Of a DNA stretch of 62,452 nt, positions 1 to 8,321 are shown one piece after another. The DNA comes from CAYMGM01 sp964390005 (GTDB taxonomy: Bacteria; Pseudomonadota; Alphaproteobacteria; UBA9219). The translations under genes and the position numbers were made by a program. The stretch lies in contig CAYMGM010000010.1 in assembly GCA_964390005.1 (NCBI GenBank), forward strand, positions 1 through 62,452, given 5' to 3'. The stretch's first letter is position 1, and each line of letters begins with the position of its first letter. The notes beneath the pieces are model-generated. The model was not told the origin of the DNA, searched no databases, and worked only from the letters and a program-made list of their open reading frames with translations.

Positions 1-124
1 CTGAAAGGTCGCCTGGATCCCCGCCTTCGCGGGGATGACGAATGAAGGGGGGCGATACCAAAAGTCGATGTCAGGTGCATAGGCTCGCCGTTCTAGGTGG
101 CAAATCCCAATACTGAAGTGTTCT
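1..124. repeat. Imperfect direct repeat, copy 1 (cut by window start)
   Basis: This copy matches 296-422. It starts with CTGAAAGGTCGCCTGG, runs through a REP-like hairpin and a shared GATGTCAGGTGC block, and ends near CTGAAGTGTTCT. The two copies differ by scattered substitutions and small indels. The unit may begin before the window. Confidence 0.75.
10..41 (+). repeat. REP-like hairpin 1
   Basis: TCCCCGC (18-24) and GCGGGGA (29-35) form a 7-bp stem around a 4-base loop, followed by TGACGAA. This is the common proteobacterial extragenic palindrome form. Confidence 0.7.
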
Positions 125-216
125 TCGCAAACCGGCGTGCCGCCGGGGGCATCTGTTTAAGCCCATCTACTTCATTAAGGTATGCGGTTTTATTCTGCAC
201 CGCCCTTTCCTTTTGT

Positions 217-243
217 GTCATCCCCGCGGAGGCGGGGACCCAG
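217..243 (-). repeat. REP-like hairpin 2, inverted
   Basis: TCCCCGC (221-227) and GCGGGGA (232-238) around GGAG. The flanking GTCA puts this copy in the opposite orientation to hairpins 1 and 3, giving a BIME-like arrangement. Confidence 0.7.
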
Positions 244-295
244 AGGGCTTGGCCGTCAGAGAAGACGCTTCCGTTTTTGTCCCCGTCTGTGCCAA

Positions 296-422
296 CTGAA
301 AGGTCGCCTGGATCCCCGCCTGCGCGGGGATGACGAATAAGGAAGAGGGGTGACGCCAAATGTTGATGTCAGGTGCGGGGATCAGCCATTCTAGGTGGCA
401 TACCCCTATACAGAAGTGTTCT
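296..422. repeat. Imperfect direct repeat, copy 2
   Basis: Second copy of the unit at 1-124, with the same order of blocks: CTGAAAGGTCGCC, hairpin, GATGTCAGGTGC, CCATTCTAGGTGGCA, CAGAAGTGTTCT. It ends about 30 bases before the gyrB stop codon. No convincing gene lies in 1-452. Confidence 0.75.
305..336 (+). repeat. REP-like hairpin 3
   Basis: TCCCCGC (313-319) and GCGGGGA (324-330) around CTGC, followed by TGACGAA. Same orientation as hairpin 1 and part of the duplicated unit. Confidence 0.7.
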
Positions 423-452
423 CCCCCCAAAAACGGCAGCGGCGCCACGCCG

Positions 453-2897
453 CTAAGTGTCGATGTTGGTGGCGGAGAGGGCGTTTTCGACGATGAAATC
501 GCGACGCGGTTCAACAACATCGCCCATTAATGTCGAAAACACTTCTTCGGCTGTATCGGCTTGGTGGACTTTGATTTGCAACAGTGAGCGAATGTCCGGG
601 TTCAACGTCGTTTCCCACAATTGGTCGGGGTTCATTTCCCCAAGACCTTTGTACCGCTGGATGGTCAGGTTGCGGCGGCCATGTTCGGTCGCGGCGTCTA
701 AAAGACTGGCCGGGCCTGCAATGGACCGTGCTTCGCCAACCGCGCGAACCATTAACTGCGCGGGCTTTTGGAAATGCTGCTGCATCATGGCCGCCATCGA
801 ATCCAATTTGCGAGCCTCGGCGCTGCGCAGAATGTCGGCATCCATGTGAACGCGATGCGTTACGCCTTGGCGCGTCCGCGTGAAAAGAAGGCCTTTGCCC
901 GGCGTGGCTTCACCGCGCCAGCCGCGTTCGGATTCCGGCAAAACTGTATCCAAGCGCGTCGCGACATAGGCGGCAACCTCGGCGGCGCGCGCGTCGTCAT
1001 AGGTTTGTCCCATGCCAAAAGCGCCCGCAATGGCTGCTTGCTCGATCAGCGCACGAGGGCTGACGCGAACCGACAGCGTGTCAACGGCGGCGCGCACGCT
1101 GCGATATTGTTCGGCCAAAGCGCGTAGTTCTGCGCCTTGCAAAACGGTGCCGTCGTGTAGCGTTAGTTGAGCTTCTTCAAGGCCCGAATCCAACAGGTAA
1201 TCTTCAAGCGCCCGCTCGTTCTTCAAATAACGCTCTTTGCCGCTACCGCGCTTGATACGGAACAAAGGCGGTTGCGCGATATAGATATAACCGCGTTGGA
1301 CCAGCTCGGGCATCTGGCGATAGAAAAACGTCAGCAAAAGCGTGCGAATGTGGCTTCCATCCACATCGGCGTCGGTCATGATGATGATTTTATGATAACG
1401 CGCTTTGTCGGCGTTGAATTCCTCGCGCCCAATGCCGCAGCCGATGGCCGTGATCAGCGTGCCGATTTCGGCGGACGATAGCATTTTGTCAAAACGCGCG
1501 CGTTCGACATTCAGGATCTTGCCGCGCAGCGGCAGAATGGCTTGGGTTTTGCGCGAACGGCCTTGTTTGGCTGAGCCACCTGCCGAATCGCCCTCGACGA
1601 TGAAAAGCTCGGCCTTCGACGGATCGCGTTCCTGACAATCCGCCAATTTGCCCGGCAACGTCGTGGGGTCAAGGGCGCTTTTGCGGCGCGTCAGTTCACG
1701 CGCTTTACGCGCGGCTTCGCGGGCGGCGGCGGCTTCTGCCGCTTTGCTGACAATGCGCTTGGCATCGGCTGGGTGTTCTTCAAACCAAGTTGACAGCATC
1801 TCGCCCACGATTTGCTCGACAACGGGCTTAACTTCGGACGAAACCAGTTTTTCCTTGGTTTGCGACGAGAATTTGGGATCCGGCACTTTGACGGACAGAA
1901 CGCAGGTCAAGCCTTCGCGCGAATCTTCGCCGGAAAGCGAAACCTTTTCTTTTTTCGCGATCCCGCTTTCTTCGGCGTATTGGTTGATCGCGCGCGTCAG
2001 CGCAGCGCGGAAGCCCGCCAAATGCGTGCCGCCGTCTTTCTGAGGGATGTTGTTGGTGAAGCACAGCATGTTTTCAAAATAGCTGTCGTTCCATTGCAGC
2101 GCGCATTCGACGGTCATGTCGCCGCTATCTTTGCGCGTGTAAAGGCTGGTTTCATGCAGCGGCGTTTTTGATTTGTCCAAAAAGCCGACAAAAGCGGCCA
2201 AGCCGCCTTCGTAATGAAGCTTGACGGATTTGGGCTCGGCCCCGCGATTGTCGGTGAGGTTCAAATTGACGCCCGAGTTTAAAAAGGCCAGTTCGCGCAA
2301 CCGGTGTTCCAAGGTGGCAAACGAGAACTCGGTCTGCGTAAAAATCTCATGCGAGGGCAGGAAGGTGATCTCGGTTCCGTTTTGATCGGAATCGGCGACA
2401 GGTTTCAGCGGCGCGACGGCCACGCCGTTTTCGAACCGCATGGCCCATTCCGAGCCCTGACGCCAGATGCGCAGCTCCATCCACGAAGACAGCGCATTGA
2501 CGACGGAAACGCCGACGCCATGCAATCCGCCCGAGACTTTGTACGAGTTTTGGTTGAACTTACCGCCTGCGTGAAGTTGGGTCATCACGACTTCAGCCGC
2601 GCTGACGCCTTCTTCGGGGTGGATATCGACCGGGATGCCGCGCCCGTTGTCGCGGACGGTCACAGATCCATCGGCATTCAAGATCACGTCAATGCGCGAG
2701 CAATAGCCCGCCAGCGCTTCATCGACAGCGTTATCGACGGCTTCATAGACCATGTGATGCAGGCCCGATCCGTCATCGGTATCGCCGATATACATGCCGG
2801 GGCGTTTACGAACCGCGTCGAGGCCGCGCAAAATGGTAATGGAATCGGCGCCGTAATCTTCCGCGCCAACGGCAGCGTCAAGCTGAGAATCTGACAT
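453..2897 (-). CDS. gyrB: DNA gyrase subunit B
   Basis: ATPase subunit of the type II topoisomerase that supercoils DNA, acting with GyrA. The 814 residues carry the GHKL ATPase fold at the N-terminus (YEAVDNAVDEA, GGLHGVGVSVVNAL), the transducer domain, the Toprim domain near residue 430 (IVEGDSAGGSA) with the metal-binding DADVDGSH, and the C-terminal QRYKGLGEMNP block. Length is normal for GyrB. I chose the ATG at 2897 (MSDSQLDAAV); the reading frame stays open for 23 more codons upstream but those residues look unlike the family. The ribosome binding site is weak. The gene is followed by the REP region rather than by an obvious T-tailed terminator. ParE is the only real alternative and is less likely given the family blocks. 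Confidence 0.97.
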   Translation of the reverse strand: MSDSQLDAAVGAEDYGADSITILRGLDAVRKRPGMYIGDTDDGSGLHHMVYEAVDNAVDEALAGYCSRIDVILNADGSVTVRDNGRGIPVDIHPEEGVSAAEVVMTQLHAGGKFNQNSYKVSGGLHGVGVSVVNALSSWMELRIWRQGSEWAMRFENGVAVAPLKPVADSDQNGTEITFLPSHEIFTQTEFSFATLEHRLRELAFLNSGVNLNLTDNRGAEPKSVKLHYEGGLAAFVGFLDKSKTPLHETSLYTRKDSGDMTVECALQWNDSYFENMLCFTNNIPQKDGGTHLAGFRAALTRAINQYAEESGIAKKEKVSLSGEDSREGLTCVLSVKVPDPKFSSQTKEKLVSSEVKPVVEQIVGEMLSTWFEEHPADAKRIVSKAAEAAAAREAARKARELTRRKSALDPTTLPGKLADCQERDPSKAELFIVEGDSAGGSAKQGRSRKTQAILPLRGKILNVERARFDKMLSSAEIGTLITAIGCGIGREEFNADKARYHKIIIMTDADVDGSHIRTLLLTFFYRQMPELVQRGYIYIAQPPLFRIKRGSGKERYLKNERALEDYLLDSGLEEAQLTLHDGTVLQGAELRALAEQYRSVRAAVDTLSVRVSPRALIEQAAIAGAFGMGQTYDDARAAEVAAYVATRLDTVLPESERGWRGEATPGKGLLFTRTRQGVTHRVHMDADILRSAEARKLDSMAAMMQQHFQKPAQLMVRAVGEARSIAGPASLLDAATEHGRRNLTIQRYKGLGEMNPDQLWETTLNPDIRSLLQIKVHQADTAEEVFSTLMGDVVEPRRDFIVENALSATNIDT

Positions 2898-2937
2898 GAA
2901 AAAAAGACCTGTTTTGATACGGTGTTTGAGGCCTTTT

Positions 2938-2966
2938 TTTCTAGCACGCGGGGGCAGCGGATGCAA
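2938..2966 (-). promoter_or_regulatory. Candidate sigma-70 promoter of gyrB
   Basis: On the minus strand TTGCAT (2961-2966) is followed after exactly 17 bases by TAGAAA (2938-2943), about 40 bases before the gyrB start. Spacing is ideal and the hexamers are moderate matches. Pattern only. Confidence 0.4.
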
Positions 2967-3003
2967 TGCCGGAAATACCGCCTAACATCTTGGAAGATTT
3001 CAT

Positions 3004-3032
3004 AAAAAAAGGCGCGATAAAGCGCCTTTTTT
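3004..3032 (-). terminator. Terminator after the tagged paralogue at 3051
   Basis: GGCGC (3011-3015) pairs with GCGCC (3022-3026) and is flanked by A and T runs on both sides, so it can work in both directions. Its natural role is to end the minus-strand gene 3051-4211 before gyrB. Confidence 0.75.
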
Positions 3033-3050
3033 GTCAGGAAAAGATGTGAC

Positions 3051-4211
3051 TCAGAATTTAGGGCAACCGCCCCCTACGCCATCGCGGCAGAAGTTCATGG
3101 CGCCGCGTGTGGCGGGCATATTCTGAGGCTTGGCTGCTTTTGCTGTAGTCGTTGGGTCGGTGGCAGCTGCGGCTTTGGGGCCGTCTTTGGCCATCTTGTC
3201 TATTAAGCGTTGGCCTGCGGCTGCGCGGTCGATAAGGAGGGCCGTCCCTAATTCGAAACGCTCGCTTCCCGCAGGCGTGTTGGGCGATTGGACTGAGCCG
3301 GGAACAAGGTTTCCGCTTTTGAATTCACCCTTGAAATTGAGTGAATTGTCGCTTTTAATGCTAGGTTGCGTGATGCCTACGGCCATATCATCGCCTTGTC
3401 GAATAATTGTCGTAAGGACGGTTGCATTATGTTTTGCACCCATATGACTTTCTGCGAAAGTCATATGTACGATTCCCGTCTTAGGCTCAACTTCGTAGCG
3501 TTCAATGGTTTGATTGGAGCCTGCGAGACCTTGGTATTTCTGCGCCTCGTCCGACGGCTGCACGCGCTGCGCCGGTGCGGGTGCTGTGGTGGCACTGTTG
3601 ATGGCCGTCTTGTAGTTTTTGATGAATACGGCCCGTGTCTTACCTAAATCTTCCAAGAGAGTTCTATCTGCTGCATTTTGGGGATTCTGAGGCTTGAGCG
3701 ATCCAGGCGCGATGTTTCCGTCAGGACCTATTTCTGCCGAAAAGTTTAGTTTGGGTTGGTTCGAGACAACGCGGACCCGTCCATTTTCGTAGATTGTCCG
3801 CAGGGTAATACGACCGCCTTGGCCCAAATTGCCTTGGTCAAAGATAAAACCATCAGCTTTTTTGGTTGTTGAGTTCAGTTTGACGTCAATCATCGTTTGA
3901 TGAGGGTCCACGGCGTTTTGAAACTTTTTACCCTCAGGCGTTTGCGGCATTGTGTCTGCGTTGGCGGGGAATAAACTTCCCGCTGCGTTTGCTGTCTGAT
4001 CGCCATAGGTCAAGACATGGCCGAGCGCGGCCCCAGCTTTTTGAGCCATCGTATGGCCGACTTCCTGCGCGGCTGTGATAAAATTCTGCCCCATGGGCGA
4101 GGCGAGGGCCACCGAAAGAGCCAAGGGGGCCATTACGGTCGCCCCAAGAGTTTGGAGAAGATGGCGGTTGGGATGGGCCGCGGTTTTGGGTGTCTCTGGT
4201 TCTTTCGCCAT
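3051..4211 (-). CDS. Unknown protein with two internal repeats and a CRDG/GGGCPK C-terminal tag
   Basis: I do not recognise a family. The 386 residues begin with a polar stretch and a hydrophobic segment (about residues 24-42) that could be an uncleaved signal or membrane anchor, then a segment rich in A, G and V (QEVGHTMAQKAGAALGHVL). Two related units of about 100 residues follow (around 95-200 and 225-335), each with a K/T-rich strand, a QP motif near the middle and a G-x-I/L-x-PGS motif. The last 24 residues are NMPATRGAMN, then F, CRDG, V, GGGCPK and F. The neighbour at 4317-5186 shares the N-terminal layout, one copy of the repeated unit and this tag, so the two are paralogues. Function unknown; the two tag cysteines suggest a disulfide, metal ligand or processing site. 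Confidence 0.85.
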   Translation of the reverse strand: MAKEPETPKTAAHPNRHLLQTLGATVMAPLALSVALASPMGQNFITAAQEVGHTMAQKAGAALGHVLTYGDQTANAAGSLFPANADTMPQTPEGKKFQNAVDPHQTMIDVKLNSTTKKADGFIFDQGNLGQGGRITLRTIYENGRVRVVSNQPKLNFSAEIGPDGNIAPGSLKPQNPQNAADRTLLEDLGKTRAVFIKNYKTAINSATTAPAPAQRVQPSDEAQKYQGLAGSNQTIERYEVEPKTGIVHMTFAESHMGAKHNATVLTTIIRQGDDMAVGITQPSIKSDNSLNFKGEFKSGNLVPGSVQSPNTPAGSERFELGTALLIDRAAAGQRLIDKMAKDGPKAAAATDPTTTAKAAKPQNMPATRGAMNFCRDGVGGGCPKF

Positions 4212-4316
4212 TTTGTTTTCTCTCGTTTCTGTCGCCGTTCTCGGCGCAATTTTTTTTCAACTTATTAAAAGATAGTCCCCACGATTTTTTGAAGAGGCGT
4301 ATCTTATTTTCTTCCC

Positions 4317-5186
4317 TTATGGTTTAGGGCAACCGCCCCCCCACCCGTCGCGGCAGTAGTTCATGGCGCCACGTGTGGCAGGCATGTTTTGCGGCGTTTT
4401 TGAAGCCTGTTGCGCGGCCGCTTTTTGCTGCATTTGTTGGCTGTAATTATTGGCAACCGTCTCCATGGTTCCAAGCATCTTGTTACCCGTTGCCGCTTGC
4501 CTTTGAGCCAAAGCCACGGCTTTGGCTTGGCGATCCGGTTGTTTTTGAGGGTCGACGCCAGCGGCCTTGACTGATGCAGGAATGACAGCTCCGCTAGCAG
4601 GATCTAATTGAGCGTCAATTTCAAGCTTTGTCAGACCAAAAGTTCCCCCATCATAATTGGGTTGCGTTAATCTTATACTGTTCTTTCCGCCGCGTTCCAT
4701 TTCAGTGCGGATTTGCATCGGCCCCATTTTTTCGTCGAACGCTAATTTGACGCTGTTTGTTTTTGGATCGGGGGTAACGCCCAAGATTTTTTGTTGATTG
4801 CCAATGCTTGCCTGATAGGCCTTCATAAGTTCGGGAGGCGTGCCGGGTTTTTTGATGCCAAAAGCCGCATCAACACCAGCGTTTACGCCAGACTTAAAGA
4901 AATTCGAAATAGCCGTGCCGCTGATAGCCAATTCCCCCGCCGCGGCGGTTTTATCGCCTGCTGTCAGGACATTGCCCAAGCCAACGGCGGCTTTTTGGGC
5001 AACCATGCCTGCCGTATCGCGAAGGGTGTTGCCAACTTCGCTTGCCGCGTTTTTGAACGCATCGATCATTGGGCTCATTGCCAACGAACCAGCGACAGCA
5101 AGCGACGCTAAACCCGCGCCCATTCGTTTTAAAGCGCTACGGTTCGGGCGCGTGGTTGCTTGGGGGGCTTCTGGAATGTTTGGCAT
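4317..5186 (-). CDS. Unknown protein, one-repeat paralogue with the same C-terminal cysteine tag
   Basis: This 289-residue protein is a shorter paralogue of the product at 3051-4211 and lies upstream of it on the same strand with a 105-base gap. After PNRSALKRMGAG comes a hydrophobic segment (about 24-42), then the shared A/G/V-rich block (SEVGNTLRDTAG, KAAVGLGNVLTAGDKTA). There is one copy of the repeated unit (about 133-240: LTQPNYDGG, SGAVIPASVK), a Gln/Ala-rich stretch that may be helical, and the tag NMPATRGAMN, Y, CRDG, W, GGGCPK, P. The tag is nearly identical to the neighbour's while the bodies differ widely. No known domain seen. The upstream region is AT-rich. Cell location is probably membrane or periplasm, by inference only. 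Confidence 0.85.
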   Translation of the reverse strand: MPNIPEAPQATTRPNRSALKRMGAGLASLAVAGSLAMSPMIDAFKNAASEVGNTLRDTAGMVAQKAAVGLGNVLTAGDKTAAAGELAISGTAISNFFKSGVNAGVDAAFGIKKPGTPPELMKAYQASIGNQQKILGVTPDPKTNSVKLAFDEKMGPMQIRTEMERGGKNSIRLTQPNYDGGTFGLTKLEIDAQLDPASGAVIPASVKAAGVDPQKQPDRQAKAVALAQRQAATGNKMLGTMETVANNYSQQMQQKAAAQQASKTPQNMPATRGAMNYCRDGWGGGCPKP

Positions 5187-5295
5187 AGCAATAATCCCAT
5201 CTTCAGCAAAAAAATAATCAAATTCCTACGCTGTCATCGTAACACATAATTGTCAGCGCTTTGTAAATAAAGAATAGTTGCGGTGGATTTGAGAC

Positions 5296-5342
5296 AAAAA
5301 CCGCGGAAAAAGGCCTTTGGGGGCCTCTCCGCGGCTTTTGTT
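5296..5342 (-). terminator. Terminator after ispA
   Basis: CCGCGG (5301-5306) pairs with CCGCGG (5329-5334); an inner stem AGGCC/GGCCT (5311-5315, 5322-5326) extends it. On the minus strand it is followed by TTTTT, as expected for the end of the xseB-ispA operon. Confidence 0.75.
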
Positions 5343-5357
5343 ATTAAAATCAGTTTG

Positions 5358-6257
5358 TTAGTTACTTCTGTCGACGACAAAACGTGCGACATCTTCTAAA
5401 AGACCGGCGCGGCCTTCAAAAACACTGAGGTGCTGAATGGCCTGTTCCGACAATAAATGAGCCTGTTGGCGTGCCCGATCCAGCCCCAAAATGGTGACGA
5501 ACGTCGCTTTCCCGGCCTCGGCGTCACGCCCCACGGGTTTGCCCGTTTCTTCTTCGGTGCCTTCGGCATCCAGCAAATCGTCAATGATTTGGAAGGCAAG
5601 GCCCAGATCATGCGCATAAGCCCGTAAAGCCGCCAAATGCTGGGGCGAGGCTTTGCCCAAAAGACCGCCTGCTTCGGCGGAAAAAGCGATAAGTTCGCCC
5701 GTTTTCATACGTTGCAAGCGCGTGATGGCACCGATATCCAATTGGGTGGTTTCGGCGATCAGATCCAGCATTTGTCCGCCGACCATCCCGCCGCCGCCAG
5801 CCGATTTGGACAGCGCCGTGATCAGATTGCAGCGAACCTTGGGATCTTCATGTGTGCGCGAATCGGCCAGGATTTCAAAGGCCAATGTCAGAAGCGCATC
5901 GCCCGCTAAAATAGCGGTGGCTTCGTCATATTGCTTGTGCAGGGTCGGTTTGCCGCGGCGCAGATCCGAATTGTCCATCGCGGGCAAATCATCATGAATC
6001 AGCGAATAGCAGTGAACGCATTCAATGGCTGCCGCGACGCGCAGCGCGCATTCGCCGCCGACGCCAAACAGCGCGGCGCTGGTCACAACCAAAAAGGGAC
6101 GTAAGCGTTTACCGCCGCCCAGCACGCTATAGCGCATGGCGTCGAAAAGTTTTTTCTCCGCGAACTCGGTTTTGGGGAGCAGGCGGTCCATCGCGTCGGT
6201 GACGTCAGAGGCGGTTTTCATCATGGCCGAGGCCAAAGCAGGGCTAACAGAGGGCAT
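5358..6257 (-). CDS. ispA: Polyprenyl (farnesyl/geranylgeranyl) diphosphate synthase
   Basis: Trans-prenyltransferase that adds isopentenyl diphosphate to allylic diphosphates, supplying precursors for quinones and undecaprenyl carriers. The sequence shows GGGKRLRP, the first aspartate-rich motif DDLPAMD with its RRGKPT partner, the GGQMLD block, and the second motif DDLLD. About 299 residues, the usual IspA length. Start: the ATG at 6257 is preferred; an in-frame GTG at 6266 is possible and neither has a strong ribosome binding site. It lies 43 bases after xseB, the classic xseB-ispA pairing, but dxs, which often follows, is absent. Product chain length (C15 or C20) cannot be told with certainty. 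Confidence 0.93.
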   Translation of the reverse strand: MPSVSPALASAMMKTASDVTDAMDRLLPKTEFAEKKLFDAMRYSVLGGGKRLRPFLVVTSAALFGVGGECALRVAAAIECVHCYSLIHDDLPAMDNSDLRRGKPTLHKQYDEATAILAGDALLTLAFEILADSRTHEDPKVRCNLITALSKSAGGGGMVGGQMLDLIAETTQLDIGAITRLQRMKTGELIAFSAEAGGLLGKASPQHLAALRAYAHDLGLAFQIIDDLLDAEGTEEETGKPVGRDAEAGKATFVTILGLDRARQQAHLLSEQAIQHLSVFEGRAGLLEDVARFVVDRSN

Positions 6258-6300
6258 GGATTTCACAAAAGGGCGTTAAAGGGTTAAAGGGATCGAAAGA

Positions 6301-6555
6301 TCAAGCGTCAAAAGGCGTGGCCGAGGCCTCACCTGCCGGGTTGATCGCGATTTGTTGGATGCGCATTTCCGCTTCGCGCAGCTTGGCCTCGCAGTGACGC
6401 TTGAGGAAAACGCCGCGTTCATAGGCGGCAATCGCGTCGTCGAGTTTGGCTTTGCCATCTTCTAAGCGTTTGACAAGGCTTTCTAATTCGCTCAAAGCCT
6501 CTTCAAAAGAGAGCTTGGCGATTTCGGGCGGAAGAGGGGCTTGATTCTGTGTCAT
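6301..6555 (-). CDS. xseB: Exodeoxyribonuclease VII small subunit
   Basis: Small subunit of exonuclease VII, a single-strand-specific nuclease made of one XseA and several XseB chains. The 84 residues contain the family core (LSFEEALSELESLVKRLEDG, then a helical LDDAIAAYERG segment) and match the usual 80-85 residues. It is first in the minus-strand xseB-ispA operon, and its start region faces the divergent membrane protein gene at 6613. xseA is not in the window. Confidence 0.93.
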   Translation of the reverse strand: MTQNQAPLPPEIAKLSFEEALSELESLVKRLEDGKAKLDDAIAAYERGVFLKRHCEAKLREAEMRIQQIAINPAGEASATPFDA

Positions 6556-6612
6556 ACCCCACTTTACCCGACGAGGGGCCTCTCTTTCAATATCTTGGAT
6601 TCAAGGGGCTTC

Positions 6613-7881
6613 ATGAATCTTAAGAAAATTCCGTCTAGGGTGCTTTTATCTTCAAAGAAAACAGTCCAATGGACAAGGCTCATGTCATTCTTTTCCCGCC
6701 CCGTCGTCGCGCCTTCGGCCCATGTTTATCGCTATTATCGTTTTATTCGGATTCTTGCATGGGGCATGGGGCTTGCTTTTATGGGCTTTTCTGTGCCGCT
6801 TTTCTTGGATGATCTTGCGGGCTTTGCTTGTTTCTGCCTTGTTTTCGGTGCGGGGATTATTGTCGTCGCACAAAAGAGCTGTGTCGTTTTAGATGACAGC
6901 ACGATTTCTGTTTTTTCGTTACTGGGGCGGCGCTCTATGCGGCGTTCAGATGTTGCCTGCAGACAAAGAGGTTATTCCTCCAAGGGCGTCTCGTTTCTTT
7001 TACTTATCTCGAAAAATGACGATGAACCGCCTTTGTCCTTGAACAGTAACGAGTTCCAATATGATGTCTTTTTTAAAGATTGGTTGGAAACAATACCTGA
7101 AGAGCAAGAACCGCGTCGTGGTGCGTTCATTCGCTATCTGCGCTGGCTTTATCCGCATCAAAAGGCGCGGGAATGTGTGCGCGCCTTTCGACGGGTGCGC
7201 AAAGGGCTGTGGTTTGTTGGGGCTCTTTCAATCCTTCAATTTGCTTTGCTCGCGCTTCCACGGATGCCTGTCGTTGACAGCCTATGGGGTCTTTTTCCTT
7301 TTGCTGTTGCCGCTCTTTGTTTGCTGGTGCCGCGCGCGTTTGTTCCGCTTCCCTCGCCGCGAGGCCGTTTTGAGGCCCCCCTTTATCTTTTGTATGGGAT
7401 AAGCGGGGTTGCCCTGGGGGTTGCAAGCGATCCGGAGAACACGGTTTATGTCGGTTGGACGTGGCTTTCAATGGCGCTGGCGGGCACGCTGTTTTTCGCG
7501 CTGTACTGTTCTCTTCTTGATCGGCAGGCTTTTCGGCGGTTTCTGGCTTGTCCGCCGGGCAAGATCGTTTTGGTTTGCTTTTTCCTGTTTTTATACGGTC
7601 TCGGCGCCAGTTTTCTTGTGAACAAAAGCTGGGATCGTGTTCCGCCAACCGTTTATCGGTTGGTTGTCAAAAATCGCTATGAGAAAAATAACCGATTTAC
7701 GGGACTTCTGCGCGTAGCGTCATGGCGCGATGTTGAAAACGAAACGGTTCGTCTTGGTGTGCCGGAATGTCAGGCGGCGCTTCTTCCTCCTGGCTCGGTT
7801 GTCTGTCTGGGGGTTCATCAAGGCGGTCTTGGCGTTTCTTGGGCCGAAAAAACGGTTTGTCCCGAAGATCATGTCCCTTGA
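6613..7881 (+). CDS. Unknown multi-pass membrane protein with a PH-like segment
   Basis: About 422 residues with a hydrophobic hairpin near residues 45-90 (ILAWGMGLAFMGF, LVFGAGIIVVAQ), a soluble stretch (VVLDDSTISVFSLLGRRSMR) that resembles bacterial PH-domain proteins, and at least five further membrane segments in the second half. A short domain follows the last helix at the C-terminus. I chose the ATG at 6613 because AAGGGG lies just upstream; the frame is open to 6541, which would overlap xseB, and an ATG at 6682 is also possible. The 3' end overlaps the convergent DUF523 gene by 13 bases. No family assigned; the PH-like reading is tentative. Confidence 0.75.
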   Translation: MNLKKIPSRVLLSSKKTVQWTRLMSFFSRPVVAPSAHVYRYYRFIRILAWGMGLAFMGFSVPLFLDDLAGFACFCLVFGAGIIVVAQKSCVVLDDSTISVFSLLGRRSMRRSDVACRQRGYSSKGVSFLLLISKNDDEPPLSLNSNEFQYDVFFKDWLETIPEEQEPRRGAFIRYLRWLYPHQKARECVRAFRRVRKGLWFVGALSILQFALLALPRMPVVDSLWGLFPFAVAALCLLVPRAFVPLPSPRGRFEAPLYLLYGISGVALGVASDPENTVYVGWTWLSMALAGTLFFALYCSLLDRQAFRRFLACPPGKIVLVCFFLFLYGLGASFLVNKSWDRVPPTVYRLVVKNRYEKNNRFTGLLRVASWRDVENETVRLGVPECQAALLPPGSVVCLGVHQGGLGVSWAEKTVCPEDHVP

Positions 7882-8321
7882 ATGGGGCTGGGCTCTATCA
7901 ATTCTTCCGTTTGGACGCTGATGCCGTTTTCTTTGAGCAAGCGCGCCGTTATGCCATCGCCTTTTGTGCGGTTGCCTGAAAAGGTGCCGTCATAAATCAC
8001 GCCGCTGCCGCATGAAGGGCTGTTCGCTTTGAGGATCGCTTGCGTGATGCCCAAGGCTTTGCAGACGGCCAAGGTGCGTTCAGCGCCAAGCTGAAACGCC
8101 TCGGTTTGATCCGTGCCGTCGTTATTCAAAACAGTACAGGAGCCATCCGGTTTGGAGACAATCTCACTGGACGGGCGGGGTGTTGGGCGGCCGCCAAGCT
8201 GTTCAGGACAAAGCGGCAGCGCTTCGCCTTTGTTGACCAGGTCCACAATACGCGGATCTGTGCAGGCCCCGCCGTTGTAGCGGCACGGGCAACCCGCGAG
8301 GCAAGCGCTGACCAAAATCAT
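7869..8321 (-). CDS. DUF523 family protein
   Basis: A 150-residue protein of the DUF523 (YbbK-like) family, of unknown biochemical role. Typical signs are the N-terminal VSACLAG followed by PCRYNG, the PLCPEQLGG block, and KANSPSCGSG. The four or five conserved cysteines suggest metal or Fe-S binding, which is inference. Its start overlaps the stop of the upstream secreted protein gene (ATGA at 8318-8321), so the two are translationally coupled, and its 3' end overlaps the convergent membrane protein gene. Confidence 0.88.
   Translation of the reverse strand: MILVSACLAGCPCRYNGGACTDPRIVDLVNKGEALPLCPEQLGGRPTPRPSSEIVSKPDGSCTVLNNDGTDQTEAFQLGAERTLAVCKALGITQAILKANSPSCGSGVIYDGTFSGNRTKGDGITARLLKENGISVQTEELIEPSPIQGT

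Noticed and set aside
1..430. CRISPR array
   Set aside because: Only two duplicated units and three hairpins with unequal spacing and opposite orientations; no regular repeat-spacer pattern and no cas gene.
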